A stretch of DNA of 64,000 nucleotides from Larimichthys crocea (lineage: Eukaryota; Chordata; Actinopteri; Sciaenidae), in NCBI RefSeq assembly GCF_000972845.2, contig NC_040011.1, positions 27,818,379 through 27,882,378 of the forward strand. The letters are read 5' to 3'. Shown one piece after another: positions 26,800 through 40,400 of the stretch. Each line of letters starts with the position of its first letter. Position 1 is the first letter of the stretch. Below the pieces are notes generated by a model. It searched no databases. It was not told where the DNA came from and saw nothing but the letters and a program-made list of their open reading frames with translations. The translations under genes were made by a program, and so were the position numbers.

Positions 26800-27200
26800 T
26801 GATGGAATGTACATTTACTTAAGCACTGTACTTCGCACAGTACAGTATTTTTATGGCACTTTTACTTTTACTCCACCACATTTATTTAATAGTTTTACTT
26901 TCTAGTTACTTTGCAGGTTAATATTATTAATAGAAAATATATATCAACTAATAACTCATGATTATCATTATAGGTTAAGTTACCCAGTATAATATAATAT
27001 AATTAGAAGTAGCTCCACAGTTACCAGTTGCAACTTGCATCTCACTTCATTCTGCATAGTGGGTACTTTTGCTATTTGGTACTTTAAATGTAATTTGATG
27101 CTAATACTTATACATATACTAATTTAACATCTGCAGTCTGAGTATATCTACACTGTAGTACTGCATTTTTTACTAAAGTAAAATATCTGAATATCATACT
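26800..27200 (+). repeat. interspersed repeat, 'acttaagtac' family
   Basis: Contains TGTACATTTACTTAAGCACT, ACTTTTACTCCACCACATTT, CTAGTTACTTTGCAGGTTAA and a second half with GGGTACTTTTGC and ACTAAAGTAAAATATCTGAA. Order and words match the family seen at 6290-6790. The copy is decayed. Confidence 0.55.
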
Positions 27201-27239
27201 CCTTTTAAGCCACACTGAACACAAATGAAAATATCTGAT

Positions 27240-30200
27240 TCCCATAGCTGACTTTATTTGCCCATATTTCAAATTCCTGTCTTATCCAAACATCTGTAAG
27301 TGAACGCCTGGTTGAAGGTGAATAGAAAAATACTTCTGGTTTCTGGGACTGTGCCAGTTAAAAGGACTGTGACACATGAACGCACGGTGTAAAGCACCAT
27401 ACCCCCTGCAGAATAGAAGGGAAGTCTCTGTGCCATAAAACATCTCTGTGAAAGCCTGTTTCCCCCAGGATTTATAGCTGTGGTAGGAAACCTCAATACA
27501 AAGTGACATTTGCTGATACAAGCCCACAGAATGAGACACTCCTGTGGCCTAAGATGTCAATTGGTCTATATTTTATAAGACAGACAGGAAGGTCTCTTGC
27601 TATAAGTGTTAATTGAATTACAGGGTAAATGGGAAGTCTAATAATTTCAATTAAAAAAGTGGTTACCTCAGATCTTAACCCACTTTTTGCGTTGTTTCTA
27701 CCTAAATAAAAAAGTAATGTAAATGCTGTATTCATCAGCTTTAAAACATGAAACTATTCCCTACAGAGTAACGAAAGCGTATGTTTATAACGGGACATGT
27801 TGTTGCCATGAAAGGTTTTAAGACACAATTTTATTTAAATAGCCTAAAAGTCCTGATTCAGGAAAAGCTCTGTATCATTCAGCTTCAGCACAATGCACAA
27901 CTAACTGTGTTTATCTAGCCATTTTTAACCCAGGTCATATCATAAAAATGTAAATACAGACTTAAAGGTCTGGGGCTCTTTTAAGTACATACAGATCATA
28001 TGAAGTGCTTTTATGTCACAGTGACACTTTTGGCTGTCAGAGTTAGACGTAATATTTCAAAAAGTATTGCCTACATCAGCTTGACAGCCTGATAATATGT
28101 GACTTCCTCCCTATCAGCACAGATGAGAAAGAGTGACACCATGTGTTTAGATGAGGTCATAACTGAGCATCTTGGAATCACTCAGAAAAGAGTTCTGAAT
28201 TAGTTGATATTTAGTTTATTAAAGTAACTTTTAGCATCAGACAGATATTTTGTAGATGTCTCATGTGTGCCTCTTTTTTTGTCAAGTTGTATTTCACAGC
28301 TTTGAATTTGGTCATCTTCTGATGGGAAACTTGGAAGTGACGTGAACGCAGAGACAAAGATAAACACTGACCTAACAATACAGAACATCCTGAAGATCTG
28401 ACCCACTCTCACACACACATACACAGAATTGTCTCACAGCTCTGTGTTTGAGTTGAGGTACCTACAAACAAGAAAGAGGCTGTTTGTCTTTCCTGGGATC
28501 AGTAAACATCCTCAACACAAACAAGTTCCTCTGGAGTGAGAGAGGAGAAACTCACACCGTCAGGGCAGCTGCACTCTCACTCCACCACAGCCTTTGATGT
28601 CCTTCAGAGAGAGCTGATAATGAAGATCCCTTACATCTTAATTCTTTTAATTGGAGCGTGGATGTAACAGGTTGCTGATACCTTGTTGTCACTGTCTTGG
28701 CTTGATGTGAACAATTTAAAAGAAATCATCATTTTCAAATTGTGCAGTTTGTCTAAAATAAAGAGTAATGTCCCTCCAGTTGGCTCACAAAACACTTGTG
28801 TGCTCAGTGACTTTCTGAAAATAATCATTAAATATTCCATATTTTTTATTATTGAATCCCATGAAAAGACCAAAGCATACAGTACATTAGTCCATCCCTT
28901 ATTAGTTTCTGACTCAGCCTCTCTGTGGCTCTCAGCTTCAAGCCCATCCATTCCTACTGATGTAAATCTTTAAAACTCATAAATATATATACTTATATAT
29001 ACTTTTATAGTTTCCTAAAACAGCTGTGTAGTTTATGACAAACTTCCTCAAACGTAAGGAAATAGTGCCTTTGCTTGGAACTATTTTCAGCTGGGAAATA
29101 ATACACATTTGATGCTCTAGTGAGTATTAACTGCAACAGGAAGATGTACATGGGAATGACTCAAAGTAAACAACAGTGCCCACATTCATTATACTGTTTG
29201 CTCGTGCAATGGTGTGATGTGTTACTTTTCTAACATACACCGTGAAAAAAGGGGGAATAAATATACAGAATATCAACAAACTCAGCCTTTAAGTCCTACA
29301 CCTCTGTCTGTGGGCATTGTTCTGTGCTGTTTTGTTTTTAACTGCTGCTAAGGAGAAACCAAGGACACTTAAACTCTAGAGCAGCTTGCTAACCCCCCTC
29401 CCTTTGGTCACTTCAGGCAAAAAAAAAAACATCCCTCCTCCATCTTGCCCTGGGTGAGACAGCGAGGCATTTGGTTCGGGCCACAGCTTGCACTGCGGCC
29501 TCAGGTCCTGTCTGGCCTCCACATGACGAGACTGCTTTTAATAAGTGACTTATGACACAAGTCACCAGACTACACTGTGACATTCAAGCTTCTCTTCTCA
29601 CATTTGTGGATATTGAATGTATTGCATGATCATTGCTTATTTTTGTAAAGATCTGCTGCATCATAAAGCAGATTTGTCTGTTTTTGTTGTTGTTATATTA
29701 TTAACTTAATAAAAAGTAATTGGCCCGTCACTTCCTCAGAAAGTTTTTTTTTTTTTTTAAACATAGCTAAACATGTTAAGCCTGCTACTATAGTGTAAAA
29801 TCCTGAGGACAACAAACTGGTGTGATTGTGTGTGTGTCCATCAGAAGAGTCTTTCCAGTGTTCCCTGTGTAAATACGTTTTAGCCCAGATGATCTTCAAG
29901 GGCTCGCTTGTTTGTACCTGCCGTGTCGTTCTGCTCGTCCACCCAGCATGACACCCTGTAGCCCAGGATCAGCCCCTCAGAGATCAAAAGACCTCAGTGG
30001 TTCTTATCAGATAATATTCTTGTCCGCCTTCTCCCCCCTTTGAGTCCAGCCTCCTTACACAGTTGACCTGAACCATGCACACTGTTCCTTATGGCCCTTT
30101 GGCCTTTCCTCTTCTTATCACCGTGATACCCAGGCCATGATAAGGCAGGTCTAGCCTCAGGACAGAAGGAGGGTGCTGTCCACTCTTCTAAACCTCCACA

Positions 30201-33200
30201 GTTGCATAACTTGGACACTTCAGGGCAGTAAAGAGGTTATCTCAGCTCTGTGCATGTGGTACTGTGTTTTACACACTCAAAAGGCACAAGTGAAATATCA
30301 TAAATGTATACATGTACAAAAAGAACCATGTTAGTGTCATTTTATTGTTTTATATTCACAGTTGGAGGTTCACATTAATCTGAATCTGAATTAGGATTAC
30401 ACCTGATTATTTTGCTGTCATCCTCTTATTTAAAAAGGCTGAAATCTGCTCCAGCACAGCTGCATTTTTAACCCTGACACGTAACAACAGTGCGTCTGTC
30501 TCAGGTTTGTATGCATTTATGAGTATGCAGGCTGAGCAGACAGACAGGGAAGACTGGTGTCCAAAGTCACGACCCTGCCCTGACCTGGATGAAGGAAATG
30601 GTCACACTGCTCAAGACAAAGCAGGGCAAAGGAGAGTCTGAGGGGCTGGCTGGTCAGCCTCTAACAATGGGTCCGTGCTCTAAGACCGCGGGCCACACAA
30701 AAGCCAGAGAAACCCCCTCCTTCCCACCCCCACATTGCAATAGATCTGGCATTTCACACTGGCTTGTGAACAGCCATTCAATCAAACTACTGTTTAACCT
30801 GACCCCTGGCCTACACAGAAATCAGGATGAGTCTGGCGGGATGTATTTAGGTAACTGGCCTCACTCCGAGCCTACTACAGCCTTACTCCAAAATCCTTCT
30901 TGCTATCCTTACTTCAGTTAATATTGTATTTTCATCCTCTTTAAATGCAAAATGTTCTTTATTTTGTGATTGCTGCTCCAAATTCCTGCAAGTCTTACTT
31001 AAAAACATTTAATCAATAGGCCACCCAATAAATAATGTGTCTAGTGATGGGCGTAAGGGGCAATAGCTCCCTGGGGAACAAGAGACACCACCAGACCCTT
31101 CGTCTGGGTCAACTACCCTCGAGCCAGGGTTGAGAGAAGTAACCACATGACCCTCTCTCTTCTCAATGGACTGCTCCTCCCCTCTACCTGTACATGGCTC
31201 GGATCAAGGTGTGGGGGCTGCATATCAAACAGACTGAGGCCTTTGATGTGGATGGAAACACAAACACTGATTTGAGCAGAGTCGTAACATCTTATTTGTT
31301 CCCTTTAGTCATTCATTGAGCTGCTTGTTGAATGTGTATGTCTTCAAAGGACTGGCTGCATGCACCAGTGGTACAGTAGCCAAGGAGGCCCTGAGAGCGC
31401 CGTGGCCCTAGTGGGTTGTGGGAAGGCCATCTGGCTTCCTGTTCCTTAGATTTGATATTGATTTATTGGCTGTACATGAGAAGATAAGGGGGCACCAGCT
31501 GCCAGAAGTTCTCCTCTGCATCCTCACAGACAATAGGCCTCCTGGTCATCTACATCCTGACTAAATAGGTGATGCATCATTCCTTGTTAGGTTTTTACAA
31601 GGCAAACAGAAGTCACATAAAAGAATATGACATTTTTGCACACATTCCCGAATTAAAAATATTTTTACTCACACAGCGGGTTTTTGGTAATCACAATGGC
31701 TGCTCTTTTCAATTTCAATTTAAATGTACTATAAATGGGGTAATATTAATCAAATACTTTATGGGTGGGACACAAATTCACTCCTTGAGGCTACACATTT
31801 ACCACAGATTTTACAATTATACAATGCACTTAAGCACATTTAATGGTCTGCAGGGTTTAGATAACACTAGCTTCAGTGATTGGTGTAATAAAGTCTGTTC
31901 CCAGTAATGAGGTGCAAAATTGCATTTACTATTCCTAACAAACCCTGACAACTTTTCACAGTTTATCCCATCACAGAAACCATTAATTCAAAATTAGGCT
32001 CCTATGCATAACAAGTCTCCCATTCCTGTTAAGTGAGCCGGGGAGTGCGGCAGTTTGGCCTGAGCCTTGTTGGCAGAGGTGTCAACATGATGCCACAGTG
32101 AATTGTACTGATTTTTCTCACCAATGCACCCCCCACCCTTAAAAAAAAAGACACACTCACATACAGACAGACTTTGGTGTCACCACCCTAGCCTCTTCCC
32201 CACCCCCCACCCCTTTCTTCCCTTTCCCCTCCCCTACCAACACAAGCCTGTGATGTGACTGTCTCAGATAATGAGGTGAGAATTTTATTGCACCAGTCTG
32301 TGAGGATGACAGCGACTCAGGCCCCTGTGCAGCCTCCCTGGTATCAGGCGCCCTCTGCTGACCCCCGTGGGCTCGTACTGGATACACAGACTGATCTCTC
32401 AGGTCCTTCAGCAATGCACTTCAAAGTGGGAGATCAAGGGTTGACTTGCGCATGACATCCAGAGAATGACAATGCCTCAGCCAGCCTACACCTACTGCTA
32501 CGTGCCGGTCCCAGAGACACAAAGGCATACGGGCTGCTCCCGCACTACTTTGCTGTATGGAGGAAGTACTCATTTGAGAGGGGGGATATACATACAGGAA
32601 GAAGGCAGTGCTCTATGTGTATTCTATAGAAACACTGGTGGGTAAAGGCAATGTGAGGGGCAGAGGAAGGACAGCAGAGGAGACAGAGTGGCAGCAAATT
32701 CTTGGTGGTGTCCTGTTTGATTGCTGAAGCATTAATTGATAAGATACAGCATGAGTCCACATCACACCACTTATCTTTAAAGGAAGACATCACAGTATCT
32801 TCTGTATTACAAACCGAACACATATGACAGTGAGATCAAAGAATCGTGGACTATTTTATTGCTCTGGGGAGCAAAACAAATGTATTTCTACTTTTGACTT
32901 TCTTCAGTTGGAGCACAGTTTTGAAGTAAATTACCATGGCTCCTCTTCCCAGCCAATCATTTTGGCTCTTATAATTTTATTGATTTGCTAGTTACATGAT
33001 TCAAATACCCCTGAACTTCCAAACAGAAGCCTGGGGCGCTCGAGTAATAAATATGAACTCGAACTTAAGTGTCTGCACATCTAAGGGCAAAAACAACTTT
33101 TGGAATTGTCTCTTAACTATTAGTGCAATAACCTTCACTACTTCAAATTTGCTGTGTTTTCAGAGGTGAAAGTTAGTATCCCAAACACACACAGACACAC

Positions 33201-33550
33201 CCTTTTCCACCCCCGGTAGGCAGCTAGAGGTTGAGTGAGGGGAACTTCTTGTGATCAGGCTGTCATTTCCTCTGGTTGACTCTGTTATTCCAGAAAGCCT
33301 TTGTGAAGGAGCCAAGTGGTTCAGCCGCAGACAGAACGTGGGCTCCTCGCATGCATCTGAGGTTGTCAGCCCGGCAGGGGAGGGAGGCGATCCTGGCAGG
33401 ACAAGACAAGGAGAAAACAAACATGGAGCTGAAACGAGACAGTGACAACAAAACCCTGCTGATGAATGCAGTTATACAGTAAATTAGACCTGATTGTTCT
33501 TCTTGGTACAATAAAAGAAAATATAATAAAGAATTTACCTGAAAACATTT
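27240..33550. other. intergenic block, mostly unique sequence
   Basis: No coding exon, RNA gene or recognisable mobile element is seen over about 6.3 kb, in contrast to the repeat-dense sequence on its left. Several sub-stretches have higher GC and balanced composition (29430-29560, 29890-30230, 30540-30900, 31040-31560, 32030-32530). These hold clusters of transcription-factor-like words, for example CTTATCA and TGATAA (GATA type) at 30110-30145 and GATCAAAAG (TCF/LEF type) at about 29983. The stretch may hold conserved noncoding elements, but that needs alignment. Open frames here of up to 112 codons have no recognisable protein character. Confidence 0.45.
32345..32362 (-). promoter_or_regulatory. 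CTCF-like motif
   Basis: CAGGCGCCCTCTGCTGAC on the + strand gives GTCAGCAGAGGGCGCCTG on the - strand, a close match to the CTCF core (CCASYAGRKGGC type). It lies 2.8 kb upstream of slc25a43. This is a motif match by eye only; occupancy is unknown. Confidence 0.5.
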
Positions 33551-33793
33551 TTATTTACTTGCTTGCTGTGAACCAAACCAAAATCCCTCCACACTAAAGC
33601 TGCAGTTTAGAGACTTCAATCAAAAACAAATACATGAAAGTATAGGAAAAAAGGGGATTTTAATTTTAATTTAGTTATTTATAGTGACCTCCAAATCCTT
33701 ATCTTAGTTGAGCAGTTTATTATTATTATTATTATTTCTTCCCTCTTGCCATAAAGACAAATTACAAGACCAAAGATCCAAAAAGTTGGAGTA

Positions 33794-33808
33794 TTGCGCC
33801 ACCTATAG
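33794..33808 (-). promoter_or_regulatory. weaker CTCF-like motif
   Basis: TTGCGCCACCTATAG resembles the reverse of the CTCF core, with a preserved GCGCCACCTA and a diverged end. It lies between the stronger matches at 32345 and 34977 and has the same orientation as both. Confidence 0.3.
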
Positions 33809-34489
33809 AGACAAAGTCACTCCAACAATCCCTGAAATATTTGGTGCCTGAAGTGGACCTCAGGTCAGATGTTCCAAGTTTAATTTAAATGTTAAAAGTT
33901 TAATTAATCATTGAATCATTTAAGAAAGGTTTATGAAAAAGATTAAGGAATGCACTGACCACAAGTTTCACTTCCTCCACTGTTATCTCTGCACTCATAG
34001 TACAGATGCTGTTTCCTGTACTGCTACAAAACTATATTTCTGTGAAATACTTGAGTGAATATAGCTATAAAAAAATAAACAGTGCAGTGTCTGAGATCCA
34101 GTAATGATTTATGGATTTGACTACATTGTAGGTTTGGCAACCTTCTTTTAAACTGTAGCACTTCTGCTATGTATGCGTTGGCAGATTAAAAACAAATGAA
34201 ATTAAAAGAATTTATCATCAAAATACAAAACTGCAAGTAAATGCAAACCTTTTAAAAATGAATGAACCCAAACTGTTCACCTGTTTCAAGTGTATAAGTA
34301 GTATTAGCTTAGATCAAACATCTTTGTTTAAAAGTTATCATACACATTTAAAAATCAGGTATGTGTGTGCTTATGTATTATGAGGATCTCTTTATAAGAA
34401 GTCAAAGGGAGTAAATAAGTGCATTTTTTTAAAAGTACTTTGTACTTTGATTGATTATTTTCATTTTATCCCACTTAATACTTTTATTG

Positions 34490-34700
34490 CACTTCTACTA
34501 TTTAACGGGCATCCAGCTACAATACTGCTCACAGAGTAAAGTGACACATGCTTACAGAAGTATTGCACAGAAATATCAAAGTAGCAGCAGTCATAGTTGG
34601 TGGTGCAGACAGCTGTCCTTTTAGATAGTGAGTTAAGAAGTCTGATGGCATGGTGGTAAAAACTGCTCTTAAGTGTGTTACCCATGAACAGTGTTGTTTC
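34490..34700 (-). mobile_element. LINE 3'-end fragment
   Basis: On the - strand a short frame reads GNTLKSSFYHHAIRLLNSLS, which resembles the extreme C-terminal tail of the same kind of fish LINE reverse transcriptase as at 26315-26530 (NSLYPNAIRLLNSQ). It is followed by AT-rich 3' tail sequence. Only the tail remains. Confidence 0.5.
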
Positions 34701-34976
34701 AAATAAAGTATATGTGAGAGATATAGTGGAGTATAATATGGTACCACAATATATAGGCTGTAATACAACAATATAGCATAGATTAGATAAATCTGAACCT
34801 GTGCAAAGAAAATAATAATATATGGGTCATATTATAGCATAGAATATAAGATATAATAAGTATTGTGTCATAAATAATATTGCTAATATCACTTGGATAT
34901 TCCTTGTTTATTAGTATGAAGACACATCTGGTAAAGACAGCGTCCTGCGTGTAATCATGTCTCAAAGCCGGTCAAA

Positions 34977-34994
34977 GAGCGCCCTCTGGTCTCA
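34977..34994 (-). promoter_or_regulatory. CTCF-like motif upstream of slc25a43
   Basis: GAGCGCCCTCTGGTCTCA matches the reverse of the CTCF core (AGAGGGCGC in the centre). It lies about 190 bases before the slc25a43 start codon and so is promoter-proximal. Motif evidence only. Confidence 0.5.
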
Positions 34995-35186
34995 CCGAGC
35001 CGTCAGTCCAGCTCACCTCCAGTCACTGTCACATAACACCGCTGGTCAGGACAGGAGACGGATACCTCCTGGGGGCCTCTAAATTTAGATGTCTAACCTG
35101 TATAAACAAATCCTTTCCCGTCCCTCGGAAAAAGACAAAATCATCGCAGGAACCGGGACTGTCCAGAGGAAGAGGAGCAGACAGTG

Positions 35187-35982
35187 ATGGCTTCAGTTAA
35201 AAAAGACGACAGACTGACGAGGTCTCAAAGCTTTATGTGCGTCGGTTTCGCCGGGATCTTCAGTAAGACCGTCACGTCACCTCTGGAGGTGGTTAAGATT
35301 AAAAGTCAGGTGGGCACTTTTCACAGTAAGAGAGGTTTGTGGCAAAGCTTTCTGCTCATCTACCAACATGAGGGACTTCGAGGGTTTTGGAAAGGAAACC
35401 TCGCCTCTTGTCTGCGGCTGTTCCCTTACACCGCAGTCCACCTCACAACATACAAAAAGTAAGTCAGGTTCACCCTGAAGCGGCTGTTTTGTTGCACATT
35501 GTGTCGACTGTTGTTGTTTTCGTCTGGGTTTGTTTATGATAGCTGCTTAAATTAGCTCCTTAGCCAACTCGGTCAGCTGACGTGGACGTAGCAAGTTTGT
35601 GTGGTGAACAGTGTTAAACACATGAAAAGACACACATTAACATCGTTTAAAGAAAGCCTTATCGCCACGTTAGTTGTATGACACGATAAACTAACTAAAA
35701 AGGTTTGTTTCTTTTATATATAACCGTTTAAACTTTGTGTTTACTTCAGTTTAACATCTACTTCCCGTTTTGCCGTACGAGGCGCACCTTCTGTTTTCAG
35801 CCAATCAGGAGCCGGCATTTGCTCAGTCCATGTTTGAATGGAAGGGGTTGTCCGTGCCCTGAGTTTGGTCTCACAGGTAGCCTGCCTTACTAGTTCCCCA
35901 TTATGCAGTATGTTAATCTAAACATTAGAGAAAATGAAATGGTAACTACTCTAGTTACGGCACATTGTCTATTATTGTCATT

Positions 35983-36036
<54 letters not shown>

Positions 36037-36607
36037 TTACAAACACTATTTACAAAAAGGCATGAGATAGATACAATTAAGGTGTATAGTCACAGTATAA
36101 ATATAATACAAGTTTAAGGGAATGTTCTATAATTGTAAAAAAATATATATAAAATAGCGGCATATTAATATGACAACTATACATTTTATCAGGCATTTTA
36201 TCAAGCAGCTGTTTCATTGATTTAAACAGTAAAATAAATTAAAAAATAAAAACAGGCCTAACAATTATATGTTCATGCATTCATCACTTTATGTTTAGTT
36301 ATTGTTGGTTGCTCATGAGAGGACTTGTTGCCTGTGAGGCTGAACTCAGGGCAAAGAGCTACCCTCCATACATTGGGTTACTACAGGACAGAACATGGTG
36401 CAGCATGGCTGATACTGTAAACATACATGCAGGGAGGACCCACGCCGTGACAGCAGGTAATCCAGGTTGTAGTCATAAAGACAGGGTCTGTAGACTCTAC
36501 TGAAGCTGCCGCAGTCAGTACATACTCTTCAGGACACGTTTGTATGTAAACACCACCTTAAACCAGTGTCCTGACTTGTACTGTACACCGTGTTCCAGGA
36601 AAAGAAA

Positions 36608-36648
<41 letters not shown>

Positions 36649-39600
36649 ATAGTGTTTCAAGAGTTTATCTTTAAGTGTAGGTACTGAAACCTGACCTTGT
36701 AAACGATATACTTAATGTAGTTAATGTTTATTAACTTGCACATGGAAAACATAGACACCATGGAACTAACAATAATTTTTAAAAAGGGTGTTTATACATT
36801 CATTGATCAAGGAATGCAAATAAAAAATATTTTACTTTAATATTATTTATTTATTAGTCATTTAGAATTGGGATATAGGTCCATTACAGTCTTCCTGATC
36901 CCAAGTTGAGTCCCAATCTCAAAGATATTCAATATATGGTCAACCGTCAAATAATTATGTTAATTAATTAATTGTTTAAGTAATTTATTAGAGAAAAATT
37001 CAAAATATTCTCCTATTTTCCAGTTACATTTTTGATAAATTCGATACATTTTGGTTTTGTGGATGAGATAAACGTTATCAGACATAATCTTGGGATCTGA
37101 GGAGTTTTTTTTTTTTAAACTATTTTTTTGTCATGTGTTAAACTAAATCAATCAATTGTAAACATTGATATATTAGGAGATAATTATTGTTTCTGTCCAA
37201 ATTCAGTTGATATCAAACAGAATAAAGCAGTAAAACCAGGAAATGTTTAGCTTTTTTTCTTTTAAATTATTTTTCAATAATTGTTGCTGTCAACTTTTAT
37301 GAAACCTAAACAGACGGTCAGATCTGTGAAATGATGCTGTCAAACTACCAAGACAATGAGAGAACCATTCACACTCTGATCATTACAATCCATACAATTT
37401 AAATATTATCAACTTTGCTCTCCTCTGTGTCCAGGATCGTCCACCTTCACATGGATGAAGTTGGCTTCATCTCTCAGTGGAGAGCCATATTAGCCGGTGG
37501 ACTGGCTGGTGCTGCTGCGGCTCTGGCCACATACCCTCTGGAGGTGGCAGAAACCAGGCTCATCGTCCAGAACTGCAGACAGCCCACGTACATCGGCGTA
37601 GTTCACACTCTCTCAAAGATCTACAGAAATGAAGGGCTGCTGGCTCTCTACAGGGGCTTCTCCCTCACTTTGTTGGGTGTGTTTGGATACAAATTAGTGA
37701 ATTCCCTGTTGGTGGTGTTAGATATCAGATATTACTACACACCTACAATACATCTACGTGTAACTTGACGTACATTTCTTTTGCCTACAGGTGCTTTTCC
37801 CTTTTCTGTCGGGTGCTATGCCGTTTACATGAACTTGGACAAGCTCTGGCAGGAGCCTCCTTTTCGTTTCACTCCTCTCCAGAATTTCATTAATGGTTGT
37901 CTGGCAGCAGGAGTGGCCCAAACCCTCTCCTACCCTTTTGAAACTGTAAAGCGGAAGATGCAGGTAATTTACCACCAGAACACTTTTACTTGCAACACAC
38001 TGGATGTAGGTTATGGTCTTTAGGAGAAGTGCCATAAGGGCAAAAGGAACAAGTAACTCATTAATAAATAATTTCAGTAATAAGTTAAAACTGGGGAAAA
38101 AATACAGAAATCAACAAATAGAGAAAAAAAAACTTTAACTACCTTGCCTGTTGTTAGTTTATTAATCAAATAATTGAGGCATTTTCCAAGTTAGTTATTG
38201 TATAGCCTTTTAAAGGGAAATAAGTTGATATTCATTAGTCAGCACTAGATTTTTAGTTATACTCGGTATGCCTGAGTTTAAGGATAATGCGGAAGAAAGT
38301 TAGAAAGATCTGTAAAACAGATTTACTTCATATTTATACATATTAATACTAGTATTTATATTGATTATATATTGTTATATTGTTGTTGTTTTACTTGAAA
38401 TATTTCCAAATAACTAAACAAAACAAGTTCACAGTGTAGTGGGTTCTGTATACTTGCTGTATTACCACCTTTAGCCCACAAGAGGGCAGTGTGAGTTTGT
38501 CAAAATTAAGTTTAGCCTTACTTGGACTTTCAGCGTTTGTGAATATGGAAAGTTTAAATTCTCAAATCAAAAAATTCTTAGTATCTTAAGTTTTACAGAT
38601 TGACCTTCTGAGTGTTAGGAAGGACACAGTGGGAACAATGGCGCTGCAGAGGACAGAATACTACATCCGGTTTAATCAGCTTATTATTAGCTACCACAAG
38701 GTTCAACAGCAGCTGGGAATGTGAATGTGTCCCGGCCATGCAGAAGCTATAGATAAGTTCTCTAAAGATAGACAGTAACTATCAGACAGCAGGCAAGTTG
38801 TAAGTGTTGTGTGTGCCCGGTCCATCAAACCATCCCAACTATGTCTGCATAGAGCAAAGAACAGTGTTAGGTAATTATTACATTTAGGGATTCAGCTGAC
38901 GTCTCAGCGTTAAACATTAAAAGTCAGACAGAGAACAGATGATCGGGAAACATCTGTGGATGTTTGCAGAAGCTTAGGGTAATGATTTAAGCTATTGTTT
39001 AACTGACTGGCAGGCTTAATGTTTCCTCTACAAATGAAGCTGTTTGAATATTCTAACACTGGCTCTTTGGTCACGTTGAAACTTCTAAAGATACATTTCC
39101 TCTGTCACATGACAGTCGTCATGAGTCACAAGTTGTCAGTGCTGTTAACAAAGAAGCACAGGACACGGTGTGACTCGCTGACACAGAACACGCCTTGTGA
39201 GCTGTAATTTAAAACTCCCTTATACTGTTAACTGAGTTCCCTGTCTCCTCGAGCCCTTATCGCTTTACTTTACTCACTCGTAAGGACAACGTTGGGTTTG
39301 TTTTCTTGTCCCTGCTTTTGTTATAGTGTTTCTTATTTAACTTTTTAAAGAATGTCTAGGTCAATAAGAAGTTGATTTAATCAAGAGATTTAACAGATAT
39401 CAGTGATTAGGCACCAGCTGATCACAGAAGAGTCCTAAATACTGTTTACTAAGCTACTTATTAGCAGCAAAAGTGCAATAAATTCTATCTTCCTTGACCT
39501 TTCTGGTTATTACTATATAGACACAATGAGACACGTTGCTGATTCACCTTTGCTCATTTTCACTTTCAATCTTTTATCAGGCGCAGAGTGCCCGCCTTCC

Positions 39601-40400
39601 CCACTACGGTGGAGTTGACGTCCATTTCACTGGGATGATTGACTGTTTCATTCAGGTTATTAAAAACAAGGGCGTCCTCTCACTGTGGAACGGCCTCACT
39701 GCCAACACAATAAAGGTACGGTTTCACAGATACATTATTAGCCATATTGTGCTCTTTATCAATCATATGGATATAGTACTGGTCTACAAGAAGTAATGAG
39801 AGTTGAAGTTTAAGTGCACGTGCTTAAACATGAGTGACTTTACGACAGTTGAAGACATTTAACCCATGGCTCACGCAAAAGGGAGATTGAGAAGGGGGGT
39901 GGGGCATGGAAAGCAATGTTCAGTGTGTAATTCACAGAGCAAGGTGAGCAAAGTCTGTCTCTGGAACAGCATGCTCCACTCTCCTATTTCAGCTGTAAAT
40001 GTCATGATAGTTGTATGTTGTTTTACCAATATAAGACCTTTTATTTAGCAGCTGAAAAATAAAGCAACTCAGCAAGTTTGTAATAGCCAAACCAGACTTT
40101 CTCTGTGTAAATCTGTGATTTAACTAAATGATTGAGGTCACTGATGGAAAGTGTTGGCATTGGCAGTGAAATACATCTCTATCTCCCAACTCTGCACAGA
40201 TTATTCCCTACTTCGGCCTTCTTTTCACCTGCTTTGAGATGTGTAAGCAGGTTTGCCTTTACCGCAACGGCTACATCGTCTCACCTTTGAGCTACAAACT
40301 TGCACCAGGGGTGGACCAGAGCCTCGGGCCGTATGAGCTAGAGGAGGCGAAGCGCTACTTGAAAAACAGAAACTTTGGGTCAGGGGAGTCGTCTTTTTGA
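35187..40400 (+). CDS. slc25a43: SLC25A43, mitochondrial carrier family, complete
   Basis: Five exons: 35187-35458, 37435-37676, 37791-37963, 39581-39715 and 40200-40400 (TGA). They join in frame to 340 aa, close to the 341 I recall for human SLC25A43. The start is the ATG of MASVKKDDRL, after GACAGTG. The protein has the three-fold mitochondrial-carrier repeat: PLEVVK at 32-37, YPLEVAETR at 124-132 and YPFETVKRKMQ at about 219-229, each after a glycine-rich odd-numbered helix. The C-terminal exon, with GYIVSPLSYKLAPGVDQSL, is specific to this subfamily. It sits in the mitochondrial inner membrane; the transported substrate is not established. Oddity: the second signature has Glu130 where the family motif PX[DE]XX[KR] expects a basic residue. 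Its neighbour slc25a5 is downstream on the same strand, as on human Xq24. Confidence 0.95.
35983..36036 (+). repeat. GATA tetranucleotide microsatellite
   Basis: About 13 uninterrupted ATAG units in intron 1 of slc25a43. Such tracts are often found at the 3' ends of fish LINEs; the following AT-rich 100 bases could be such a tail, but no coding remnant is seen. Confidence 0.97.
36610..36647 (+). repeat. CA dinucleotide microsatellite
   Basis: An uninterrupted (AC)n tract of about 38 bases in intron 1 of slc25a43. Confidence 0.97.
38475..38491 (+). promoter_or_regulatory. CTCF-like motif in slc25a43 intron 3
   Basis: CCCACAAGAGGGCAGTG is nearly identical to the vertebrate CTCF core consensus CCASNAGRGGGCRSTG. 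It points in the + direction, opposite to the upstream matches at 32345 and 34977, so the set would be divergent. By-eye motif match. Confidence 0.55.

Noticed and set aside
30589..30921. 110-codon open frame in the intergenic block
   Set aside because: No recognisable domain, no splice context, and composition like the surrounding non-coding DNA.
35184..35186. Earlier start for slc25a43
   Set aside because: That codon is GTG; the ATG at 35187 follows immediately and gives the family N-terminus.
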